Positions 1 to 12,500 of a DNA stretch of 64,000 bases are shown here, piece by piece. Position 1 is the stretch's first letter; the number at the start of each line of letters is the position of its first letter. Both the position numbers and the translations under genes were made by a program. The notes beneath the pieces are model-generated. The model made no database searches. It saw only the letters and a list, made by a program, of their open reading frames with translations, and was not told where the DNA came from. The stretch comes from Owenia fusiformis (lineage: Eukaryota; Annelida; Polychaeta; Sabellida; Oweniidae). Location of the stretch: contig CAIIXF020000002.1 of the NCBI GenBank assembly GCA_903813345.2, positions 10,288,650-10,352,649 of the forward strand. Reading direction: 5' to 3'.

Positions 1-579
1 TACAATGTTTGAGAACTCTTATATGATAAACTTCCCCATTTTGTCTTAAAAACTAAAGGAATGCAGCGGGACCGCCTCAAAGTAATTGACCAATGAAAAG
101 AAAGTTTGCAAAATGGTATGCCGGTCGATGTCAATTTTAGTTGTGAATCGAATTCATTACTCAAAATATAAAACAACAACAATTCGGGATATAAAAGACC
201 TGAATATATTTCAAGAAATACATAAAAATACTGTTTGAGCTACTCTTGAAAATTAGTTCTTATAGTCTTCTCAAAATGATGAAAAGGGACGATTTCGTTT
301 ATTTTCGAGTTTTCAGATAATTTTGGCGTCCAATTCAAAATGTCGGAAAATCTGGAAACCAAAATTCTCACAAAGTTTGTTGATTTTACACGCTTTTTGG
401 GCGTCTGAAGAAAAAGAATGGGTGAATCTATAGAAGTAAGATTCTCAACTAGTTATTTATGCACACACTATGTAAATTCCTGTTGAATATTGACACGAAA
501 TTACTCGTTAGTCTCGATTTTTTTTCAAAAATTAAAGCTGCTTAGCAATGTATTATGTTATTTGGACCTATTTCTACCC
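1..579. other. Non-coding flank, nothing recognised
   Basis: AT-rich sequence with no convincing exon, RNA gene or repeat structure. It ends where the left arm of the large palindrome begins. Confidence 0.5.
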
Positions 580-2157
580 ATAGGAGACAGGTTACCTGAA
601 AAGGAAGATAGATATCATTATCAAGGACTGAAACTGAGGCAAGTCTACCCTGGCTGAAATCAGCTCTGAAATAACAATTACTGCATGTCAAGCCGTCATT
701 CAATGCTGATTTTGTAGAAAACAGATCTGTCCATCCTTCTACATGTGAGTTTTTCCCATAAAGATGCTTGATTAAGTAGAAATTCATCAAATTATACCCC
801 TAGAATATCAAAGTTCAACTGTACATCAATCGCGTGAGGAAAAAAAACAAATCCATTTTTCACCTTCTGTTCACAAACCCTTCTTCTTCTTCTTGGAAAA
901 GTTGTCCCTCATTTGACTAACAGCAAATGTGTATGTTTATGCAGCAATATATGTTAGTTTAGAAAATGATTAATTACAATCTTACCTGTACTTCACAGAA
1001 ACATCCTAAGTATGAAAATATTTCACTAAAAATACATGCTTCCATTTTGTCACATGTTCATAATAATTTACATATTGACCATGTGATGTTGACAGGGAGT
1101 GTAAACGCACCTAGCGTACAGGAAATATGTTATGATATTTATTAAGAAATTAGGTATGGTAATCATTATTACTTATTGTATTAAGCCCCCAACCCACTTC
1201 ACAAAGTTCATGAAGTACCAAGGAAAGACCAAATATTAAATAAATTAGAAAAATTTGAATTTCCCAAAAAATCAAGTGGGCGATAATAGAGTCTCTGAAA
1301 CATTAAATTTTTCCTTCATTAACTTATTACATACATTATTTTTAGATAATATTAGTTTGATATGGTGTGGAAAGCACACAATGAGAGATAATTATCGGGA
1401 GTGCATTGAAAATTACAAAATATGTCACTTTTGCCATGTTTCAGAGGCTCTATTATCGCCCACTTGATTTTTTTGGAAATTCAAATTTTTCTAATTTATT
1501 TAATATTTGGTCTTTCCTTGGTACTTCATGAACTTTGTGAAGTGGGTTGGGGGCTTAATACAATAAGTAATAATGATTACCATACCTAATTTCTTAATAA
1601 ATATCATAACATATTTCCTGTACGCTATGCGTTTACACTCCCTGTCAACATCACATGGTCAATATGTAAATTATTATGAACATGTGACAAAATGGAAGCA
1701 TGTATTTTTAGTGAAATATTTTCATACTTAGGATGTTTCTGTGAAGTACAGGTAAGATTGTAATTAATCATTTTCTAAACTAACATATATTGCTGCATAA
1801 ACATACACATTTGCTGTTAGTCAAATGAGGGACAACTTTTCCAAGAAGAAGAAGAAGGGTTTGTGAACAGAAGGTGAAAAATGGATTTGTTTTTTTTCCT
1901 CACGCGATTGATGTACAGTTGAACTTTGATATTCTAGGGGTATAATTTGATGAATTTCTACTTAATCAAGCATCTTTATGGGAAAAACTCACATGTAGAA
2001 GGATGGACAGATCTGTTTTCTACAAAATCAGCATTGAATGACGGCTTGACATGCAGTAATTGTTATTTCAGAGCTGATTTCAGCCAGGGTAGACTTGCCT
2101 CAGTTTCAGTCCTTGATAATGATATCTATCTTCCTTTTCAGGTAACCTGTCTCCTAT
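580..2157. repeat. Large palindrome, ~720-bp arms with ~130-bp spacer
   Basis: The sequence from about 580 to 1303 reappears as its reverse complement from about 1437 to 2157. The arms are nearly identical, with only small differences (for example around 1110 against 1625). The two arms therefore encode the same short conceptual peptide on opposite strands, at 542-790 (-) and 1947-2174 (+), including the residues GRLASVSVLDNDIYL. That peptide faintly resembles part of a C-type lectin domain, but I could not support a real exon. No transposase is present. The near identity suggests a recent inverted duplication, gene conversion between the arms, or an assembly fold-back. Confidence 0.9.
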
Positions 2158-2208
2158 GTTTCTACCCAAATTGAGTTACTAAATCAATCACTGGGTAAAT
2201 AAATAGAG

Positions 2209-2350
2209 ATTATCCTATATGAGATTCAGGATATTGGGATTATCTCGAGGCAAATATAATATATTTCCCCGAGGGCCGCAGGTCCCGAGGGAAAATACAT
2301 TATATTGGCCAAGGGATAATCCCAATATCCTGAACCGACTATAGGATAAT
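2209..2350. repeat. Hairpin-forming repeat, about 70-bp arms
   Basis: The arms begin ATTATCCTAT (2209) and end ATAGGATAAT (2350), centred near 2280 on a GC-rich tip. Both carry the sequence around ATATTGGGATTATC. Related 'ATGGGATAAA' sequence recurs near 2752, 15025 and 38899, so this belongs to a dispersed inverted-repeat family. Confidence 0.8.
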
Positions 2351-2634
2351 ATGTTTATCCCATACCAATCTTGGTCATCTGGTTCACATTGTTCAATCGT
2401 GGAAATATTTTAGAATATTCATGTCCAGTTTTGTTTTCATGGCCGTTGGCGGATTTTCCTGTTCTCTCAAATATTCCAACATTTATTTTCTCGATTTTTT
2501 TGATTGATTAAGTGGATGCTCCTTCCCTTTTTTAAACCACCAAACAGTCGTTTGATGGTTTAAAATGTTGTTAACAGTCATTACGTGAACGTTACAAATT
2601 ATGAACAAATATGCGAGCGCGGCGATTATGACGT

Positions 2635-2695
2635 AGCGGGCAGATATACTATATCTGCCCGCTCGGAGCGGGACGTAAAGCTATATCTGCCCGCT
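2635..2695. repeat. Short GC-rich palindrome with third copy
   Basis: AGCGGGCAGATAT at 2635-2647 is followed after three bases by its reverse complement at 2651-2663. A third copy of ATATCTGCCCGCT ends at 2695. It is distinct from the surrounding AT-rich DNA. Confidence 0.75.
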
Positions 2696-3569
2696 GATGA
2701 AAATATAAGTTTTTACAAACCGGCTTTATGTACCTATAACACGTCCAACTATGGGATAAATACATATACATGAAGGCCCAGACATGTTATAGGTCATTAA
2801 GAATCACAATTCTAGGATAAAATACCTGCTTCTTACCTGGCAAAAAGTAAGAGAAAGGGAAATCCCCAAATCTATTCATGTTACCACAAACCGTATAGCA
2901 GCAGTATATTTGCTTTTCTCTTGGACTCTAGATCCTCCTTTTTCCTACTTTTGATTTTTTTCATTGAATCAATACACTTTGTCATGGACATTTTGATGAC
3001 ACCAAGCTCGTATGACATTGTATGAGCATGAAAGTTGCAATTTGGTCATCGAGCTACTATTAATGCCCTTATAAATCAGAATCTTGGGAGTTTCTACCAT
3101 AGCGGTCTTGGTACTTTTCAATTAATTGGCCTTATTAACCAGTTGTAGTACAAAGAATCACCTCTGTCATACGTCTATAGCGTCTCCTCTTAACTGTACT
3201 CCCTGTATTTCTCGCTTGTGATTTAGTTTTGCGCTTTTTACGATTATGGTAAAACCACAAAAATTAATCTCCGCCAAATTGTCAATTATATCCCCGGGGA
3301 TTTGGGAATTTAATTATTATCTGTGACTCCATTGCATTTTGTGTTTTGAAAAATGTTTGTCAAAACCAAAAGATCACGATGTATAGAGATTAAGGTCAGG
3401 TGTAGCGTGTCATTGACCAAGATGACATATTAGTAGGTGTAGTCAGTCACATTCGCAAAACTTAATAGCCGCGAAATAGTGTTTTCTCAAAATTTGTGAA
3501 ATTAAAACTGGCGAAATTAACCAGGAGTACAGTATAAGCAGGATCATATAGTCTGTGTCGAATCTGACA

Positions 3570-6500
3570 ATGTGCAACATTAGTTTGAGGACATTGAGTC
3601 AATGTGAGATATTAAAGGTAATTACAATAAAAAGTAGTGAAATTATATATGATCCTTTATTTTCAGGACTTTCAAGTTTTAAACTTGTTAGGTCGTGGTG
3701 GGTTTGCCTGTGTATACAGAGCAAGATGCAAATCTACGGGACAGGAAGTGGCAATCAAGATGGTGAGTACTGACTCTTCGCAGAGTCCTTGAGTAATTGA
3801 AATTAGTACAAATAAGATCTTAAGTCACTTGATTTTTGAATGGGGATTTTATAAATGCTACAAAGCAATAATTAATCTGAACAAAAATTATGAAAAATCA
3901 TGAAATCTAATAGATTGTGTGAAATATTTGAAAATCTTGAAAATCACAAATATTGATTATGCAAAAGATAAATTTAACAAAAATTCTATTTTAATTTTAA
4001 TTTATTTGACCATTAAAAATCAATTTTGTTCTCCAGATTGATAAGAAGCTGATGACAGCAGCGGGGATGGTGGCTCGCGTCAAGAAGGAAGTAGAGATTC
4101 AATCTCGCCTCAAGCATCCTTCAATTCTTGAGGTAGGCTGAGATATTTAATCAGAAGAATACATAGTTGCTTCTTTGAAAATATTCTTCACTGTAGTACC
4201 TGCAATTAAATGTATTTTTATCTTGTCATTTGGTAATTCAACTATTCAATGTATTATAATCACTTGCAGTTCATAGCTGTGCTGTAGATTTTACAACTAA
4301 AATAACACCAGTAACCTCCCCAGCATTAGCACCCAGTTGTAAATCTCGAAATAAAATGCCCCCCCTGTTGAAATTCTCTTTGCACCCTGCTAAAAAGTGT
4401 AATATTGAGATACTTTGATCAATGCAAAAAATATAATGAGAATTTAGCTCCCAGTTTAGAAAATATCCTGAGGGATCTCTAAACATTGTCAGTATTGTAA
4501 CATAACACAACATAACATAACATAACACTATTGCAATTGTACAATTACCTTATAATTGTGACTATATTAACATTTTGCATCTTTTTCCTAATATTTTTTA
4601 CTGTACAATACCATTATATGTAACATTGTTTATTATAGCTGTATAACTACTTTGAGGATGAGCACTATGTTTACTTGGTGTTAGAGATGTGTCACAATGG
4701 AGAGCTGTATAGATACCTGAAGACAAACTGCAAAGTTTTTACAGAAGATGAAGGTAGGTTTCTTGCACATTCTGTAAAAATTTCGATACAATATATTGAC
4801 AAATAAAGATATAAGAACTTTTTGATCAACCCTAGTATGTTGCAGTTGGTGTTTGAGTGTCAGTTTGAGTTTAAGCTTCCTAGGTTTTACCATTTTCTTT
4901 GAGCACTCTTAACAAAACTTTAGATCAAATGGTGCCATTTTTATGTCACCACCACCACAAGTGGTGACATATTGTTATAGTCTCCAACTCTCTTGTGGAC
5001 AGTGTTCATTGGTTAAGTATTCAGCAATTGGTGTTTGGTGGTCGACGGTCAGTGTCTGTAACAAATGGCAGGTGGTGACATTTTGCATGTTGATGCCTTG
5101 TTGAAAATTGCCTTTAGCAGAGAGGCCTGTAACCTGACCATGTTTTTTTGAATATCTTCAGGCCGCCATTACATGAAGCAGATTGTTGATGGGATGCTGT
5201 ATCTCCATGGTTACGGAATATTACATCGAGATCTTACTCTAGCTAACTTGCTCCTAACCCGAGATATGGATGTGGTATGTCTTTTTCATTGCTTTTTTCA
5301 AAGCGCTATATTGTTGTTTTCTTGTGCTAATGGGGGTTTGTACATATTTTACATGATTTTAAACACTGCAATATAAACAACTGCAAAAATCAGCATTTTT
5401 GCTGCAAAAATCATTTTTGATGCAATATGGGAAACTTAAAACTATTATTACAGAAAAGCATATTTGCAGCTGTATATTTGCACCATTGAATTACATTTTG
5501 ATTTTTTTGTAGAAAATAGCTGACTTTGGTTTGGCCACCCAACTCAGCGTCCCTGAGGAGAAGCACTTTACGATGTGTGGCACACCTAACTACATATCTC
5601 CGTAAGGCAGCATTTTGTATTCACAAAAAAAAATTTCCCAAATTTTTTCTTCAGTCAGTCAACTATGTAATGGCTCGGGTTTCATATTTGTTGTGCCTAT
5701 TTAAATACTCTTCATGTCTCACTATAAAATTGAACAATTTGCCTGAATTTTAGACATTCCTGTACAATTTTGAGTGCTCCCAGGATATTTATTACATACA
5801 TGTAGTATATTGTATATAACACATTGTATATCCTCTATCTACAGGGAGATTGCAATGAGAGGGGCACATGGGTTAGAATCAGACGTGTGGTCACTGGGAT
5901 GTATGCTTTACACTATGCTGGTAGGGAGACCCCCATTTGACACACAGGGAGTGAAAACAACATTGAACAAGGTGATCCTAGCTGATTTTGACATGCCGGC
6001 CAATCTCTCCCCTGAAGCTAAACATCTCATCCATTCATTGTTGAAGAAGGCACCTAAAGATAGATTGAAGATAACAGGTAATCCAATTATTATTCAAATT
6101 AGTTTTAATCTCATTGTAATAATGTAATACTTTTTTCAACTGTAGTAGCCTATTTATATGTACAGTAAAACCTTTATTTTATCTAAACAGTGTTCCACTT
6201 GGGAGATGATTCACTCACAGAAGTCACATGACTTTGAACAGTGTTCTAGACTATGGAGGTGTTCCACTTACTGAGCTTTTGTGCTTGACAGTTTTTATGT
6301 CACCACTTTTTTGTGGATTTTTTTGGCATTCCGTAGTTGATATGTGGCACTTGATGTAGCAAATGGTAGGTGGTGACATTTTGCACGTTAGTGCCTTGTT
6401 TCTACTGTTCTGCATTGTATTTTTATGTATTGCAGATATTCTGAGCCACCCATTTATGACACGACAACCACTCTCAGCATATACACATAATGATATGAGG

Positions 6501-9500
6501 AAGGTAAGTAAATGAACAAGCAAACGTGTAATGAATTTACATACTCTCTGTAGTACATACATTTGACTGTCTAAGTTAGCTTCAAAAAGGTATATTATTT
6601 ACAGCATAAAGGAATGTGTTGTTTGTCTTTTCTTGTTAAAATCCTAGACCCACTTATATCCACTAAGTTGATCATGTTCACCTTTGCATTGCCAAATATC
6701 CCAAAAATGAAAGCAATTCCATGTAATAAAGGCATGTGTTCGTCAACTGTAGATTTAGGGGTCACATGTTCGTCAACTGTAGATTTAGGGGGCACTTGTT
6801 CATCAACTGTAGATTTAGGGGACATGACAATGAATGCCGTGAGCTAATATAATTGTACAGTTTTGACAATTTTTTGCCCTTTTAAATATTGATACACATG
6901 CCTTATATTCTATCATTGTTTCAGCCAATGGTAGAAGCATCTATGGATAGTGGAAGGGATACCATGGCAACCATATCTACAACAATCAGATCAAGTCATT
7001 CCAGGCAACGTCCTTTCCCAGCATTTCCTGTTGTTACCCAGAAGACATCTGATCCAAATCTGGATTTTTTAGAGCGAGACAAATTCACAGAAAACAAGTA
7101 CATAACATTTGTAGATTAAATAATAGTTATAGTAAATTATATGTTATTATGACCTTCTTACCATTTGAACATTGATTTAAGGACCTAAATTCTTTTTTAA
7201 CCTCTTGAATCCCAGGTTCTAAAATAGGTTGAAACCAGATCATTTTTCATTTTTGACAGCTTTTGACATTTTACTACATAGATACACAACAGATGATGTT
7301 CAATTTAGTAAAATTAGACGGCGGAGATCATTTCTAGACATTTTAAAACAATTTTTGTGTAAATTGGATAAACATTGTTAAAATAAGAGCAATTTTAGTA
7401 AACAATTTTGTGACGGATTTTTTTGTCACTCTGGGTTTCAAGGTCATTTCTGAGGTGACGAGAAATCTCGTCACTCTGGGTAGTCAAGAGGTTAAAGAGG
7501 GCAGTACTGTCTTTATTCTACTTTATGATTTTAAATTTGCTAACTTAATTTTTCGCAATGTGTGCAAATCTATAAAACCTTTTGGAAAACTAAACACTGA
7601 CTACTATATAAGGCTTCATACTGTCTAAATTATCAACATTTTTCTATAGATTTGAATCACGACCTCAAGATGGAGGATACACTTCCCAAGAAGATAAGCA
7701 TTATGGGAGTCACCCTTCATCTCCAATGCCGTATGGGAACCATCCTCCTTCTCCTCCAGTACGGCTTCGAGACACGTATGTCACTATATTCTTTTCTCTG
7801 CTAATAATATGCATCATGATATTGGATAAAAAATACTTGTACTTCTTTGAGTTATGATGTTCATATGCAGGTACATTTTATATTTCATTTCAGCGAGTCT
7901 GGTGTACCACAGAAACCGCCCAGTCCATGCGCCACAGAGCCAATGTTACAGAAAATCCACGCGGAGCATAAATGGCTAAATGAACTTACCAAGAAAACCA
8001 CATCAACTAAATATGGAATACCAGATCGTGAGAACGGTCCAAGTTTTAAAGCCAACAACTACAGCCCATACTCAGATAAACCTTTTAATGAAATTTCTCA
8101 GGGTTCAGCTTGCAGATCGAATCCTCGTGAAGATTACTCAAATCATAAATATGGCCACAAAAGCCAGTCTGATTTTATGCATCATGACAAGGACCAGCAC
8201 TCAGATTTTAATTTTCATGACAAGGAAAATCAATACAATCACAGGTCTATTGATAAGGATGTTAATTCTAAGTTTCCTAAGAGCAATGATTATTCAGGTT
8301 ACATAGACAGTCACAAGTCTGATATGGTATTTAGTGAAAGACCTCACAATACAAACATAAGCAATTCAGAAAGACCCCATAGCACAAACATAAGCAACTC
8401 AGAGAGACCCAATAGCACAAATATAAGTAACTCGGAGAGACCCCATACCACAAATATAAATAGACGATTAGGAGAATATGATAGCCTAGTATATCCAAGA
8501 AGTTACGAATCACCCAATCGTAAACATCATAAACCAAATGATTATAGTGAACAACCAAATGATTATATACAAAAATCAAAAGATTACAATTCAGATTGTT
8601 ATCAACCAACACAAGGCTTCGAAACCCAGATAAGCAGGTATGATTTCACAGATGAGAAAAACAGGCCAAATAATGGTAGATCTCACCAATTCAGTGAGTA
8701 TCACCAAAATACAACGAGCTTTGTTTCGCAAAAGTCCCATAATTTTGATGCTTATGAGCCTCACTCTGAGCGTGAGTTTATGGGAACTAACTCAAGCGCA
8801 TACAAACGGGAGAACAATCCTCCATCTCCCACAAGGGAATACAGGGATAGAGATGGTCCTTCAAGGAAAAATGTCCATGACATTAACACAGTGCCTAATC
8901 CTACTGTGGGGAAATCCTATCCCGAAAGACAAGTAGATTGTTATTCAAGACAGACCAATCACGATCGGATATACAGCTCTACTGAGCAGATACAACGCTC
9001 TCAGAATATAAAGCCAATCAAACATTTTATTCATAATCCAGATGAACAAAAATTAAATGATCGAAACTTGAATGAAAACAATAATTGTGAGGTCCCAAAC
9101 CTTGGCAGCAATGGAAGTAAAGAAGTAGTGTCAACACTTGCTCCAATCTCAAAGTCTGTTGCTCCTGAAAAAGCACTGAAGAAAAGCAAATCTAGACTAA
9201 GCAAGTCTCTTTCTGACTTGACTTCACCAATAAAAGCTGAGAGACTCAGACCCATAAGGCAGAAAACACGAAATGCGGTGGTGAGTTTGGTTTGCAATAT
9301 TTGTATAGTGTTTTAAGAGCTGTAAAATGATTTAACTACTGATTAGTTGGTTGTTTGATTGATAACACGAAATGCAGTGGTGAGTATTGAATGTCAGGTT
9401 TTTAAAGTGTTTCTCTCAGTAAGACCATTAAAATGATTTTATTACTGCTATTTGATAAATACATAGCTTGATTTTTCATTTGAAAAAGCTTCTAATTGAT

Positions 9501-12500
9501 TGATTATTCGATTGATTGAATTGATATCTTTTACAAAGGGAGACTAAGTTTTTGATATTTTTGTAACAAAGGTGAACATTTTGGAGAATGGGGAGGTTTG
9601 CCTGGAGTTCATTAAAAGCAGAGACCAGAATGAGTTCATAGTAGAAGTCTTCAGGATAGCTGCTGATGGACAGAAGGTAAGATTCTGGTTTAGGATTGAC
9701 ATACAGCATAGATACTGTATAAGAGGGCAGTTTATGTCCATTTTCAGTGATCTCCCCAGCATTAAAGCAAGTGGGGGCAGCACAGGCCACCTGATATTTT
9801 GAAAATAGGCTTGCAACCACCTGAAAATCCATTTGCACCCATTTGAAAATGAGAAAAATCATGAAAAATGGGCATATTTTGATCAGTTTGGGTCTGAATG
9901 GTGAAAATGAGAATTTTGCACCCACTTGAAAAAAAATCCTGTGGAGATCACTGATTTACCTAAGAGGTCATTTTACTTATAAGAGATCAGTCTACCTTTT
10001 TGGTTCCAGGGACTATTGAATTTAAAGGGACATATTTCTAAAAAGATGTAAAACAAAGTACATGTATTCATTTTTTATTAATCAAGTGATTTTCTATGTC
10101 AGAAATTTTATTTAGTTTGCTTAGTAAAATTACAAAACAATCATCTACATAGAATACATATGAAAATGTTGTACCGTAGTGCTATACAATTATTCATTCT
10201 AGGTAACTGTTTATCAACCAAAGACAGGAAAATCTACGTGTCTTGGTGAGAGACCTCCATCACCCCCAACAACTGGTGGAGACACCTATGTTTACCCAGA
10301 TATACCCGAAAAGTACTGGAAGAAATATCAATATGCTGCAAGGTGAGTGGTTGAGTGTGTTTTACATAAAAATAATAATAAATAATTCTCAAATCTCTAG
10401 AATTGTGAAATACTGCATGATCTTTGAAAGAATTTTTGGACAGGGAGAGTCGCTCAAACTCCCTCCCTCAGGCTACAGGCCTGGATTTTATTGCCCCAGT
10501 TTGAATGCAATAATCTGACATTTGATAAAACACATCTCTTTTTTTTAATTAACTGTTACTCTAAATGCATTTTAACTTTATATTCATATTCATAGGTTTG
10601 TGAAGCTTGTGCGTTCTAAGACCCCCAAAGTGACATTATACACAAGACAGGCCAAGTGCATGCTGATGGAGAACACCCCACAGGCTGACTTTGAGGTCCT
10701 CTTTTATGATGGTAAGTACTAAGTGAAAGCCATATCACATTTCAAAAATCACTAAGAAGCAAGTCCCTTGTATTTTTACATTCTTTATACATGAAGTCAG
10801 TATTTAGATCAGTACTGTTTTAAATGTTTGAATTGCACCAAAAAAAATTGAGTTTAACACAGAAATCATCTTCATTCTACCAAAATCTTCTAAATTCTAT
10901 TAAATCTTATTAAATATAGCATTTTCCATGTATTTTTTATGTGGTCCTTGTATTTTTTCTGTGATCCCAGGTGCCAAGATGAATAAATCTAGTGAAGGAA
11001 CAAAGATCATAGAGAAAGATGGGACATCAATGATGCTAGATCACCATGGTAACATACAACATCTGGCACCAAGCACACAGCAACTCTGGCACTATGTACA
11101 CCAGGTGGGTAATACTTTCTGTATTCATTTTGAATCAGATATATGGGGAATATGTCATCAAAAATAGATTTCAGATTATTAATCTGCTTCTGGTTCACAG
11201 CACTGTGTTTAATTTTCATCAAAAATTATGCATTAAAGTGCTCTTATCTAATAGCCTATAACCCCTACCTTATTTTTCTTTGATATATTTTGTTTTGTAT
11301 TGCTACATATGATCATCTATCATTTTACATGGCCAACTAAAATGTTTCCCGTTTCTATCATTTTATTTACATTTTGATCCAGTGTCATCGTAGATGCCAG
11401 GATGTAGAGGCGACATTAGGGAGAACACAAGAGGAAGATTCAGAGCAGGATTACTTCCCTGTTATAATTGGACGGCGCCCTCTGGCGACACCAACTGTGC
11501 ATCCAGATGCTAGCACTCCACCCCGTGTTGTCAAAGATGTTACCCCCGCATTGAAGGATAGACCTATAGTGTCCCCATCTATTGCTCCAACTGTCAACCC
11601 TACTGTAAGAATCTCCTTACTAGTCATTAAAACATATACACCCCCAAAATGCAATCTGATTTTCGACGCCGTTTCGGTGCTAAATTTCGTTGCCGTTTCA
11701 GCACCAACTGGACTGACTAGTCCGGTGCCAAATTTTGGTGTCGAAAGGTTTTGGTGCCGGAACGGTGCCGAAACGGTGCTGGAACAGTGCCAAATGTTTT
11801 CGATGCTGAAACGGCGCCAAATTATATTTGCTGTGTAATTAGTGGATTATTAAAACTAAGAAGTCATTCAAATCAAAAGACTCAACAAGATATATATCTT
11901 CTGTCAGTGTCAATGCTCCCTGGTTTTAAAGTATTTAGGATTTTGTTTGTCACTTGCTTCTACATAATTGTAAATTATGAAATAAAGATTAACTGTGTGT
12001 AAAACTAAAATGACATTTTACATTTTAGATGGTGTCTTATGATGGAACTGTTGCCAGTATGAGATCACACTTGAATAGAAAAACTGTACCACCAAAATCA
12101 GACATGGTGGAGAAATCCACGAGAAAACCAGCTACATCTGACAATACAACACCCAACACTGGGTCTAGTAAATTAAAACATCAAAATAATCATCCTATAA
12201 ACTCAACCCATGACTCAAATAACAATGATTCCAATTCTCTAAAGGATAAAAACTCAAGCGAGGATTTCAAGGCAGATGTTATGAAGCATCATCCAGTATC
12301 ACGAACAACCAAAGAGAAAGAAAATCAAAACCTGAGTAGGGATATATTGAAAACTGAGCCAAGTAGAGCAAAGTCACGACAGGAGAGCAGTCGGGAAAGG
12401 ATGAAACATGAAAGAAAAGGCAGCAATAGCAAAGTTGTGAAGAGTGTGTTTGTAGCTGGGATAGGCTGGGCATCACAGGTAAGGAAGACTGGTTGTATTA

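Noticed and set aside
542-790. C-type-lectin-like peptide in both arms of the palindrome
   Set aside because: Only a short GRLASV-type resemblance is present, without conserved cysteines or the rest of the fold. Not enough for an exon call.
8331-8612. Minus-strand open frame within the PLK4 linker exon (Leu/Cys/Tyr-rich)
   Set aside because: Antisense shadow of the repeated PLK4 coding sequence.
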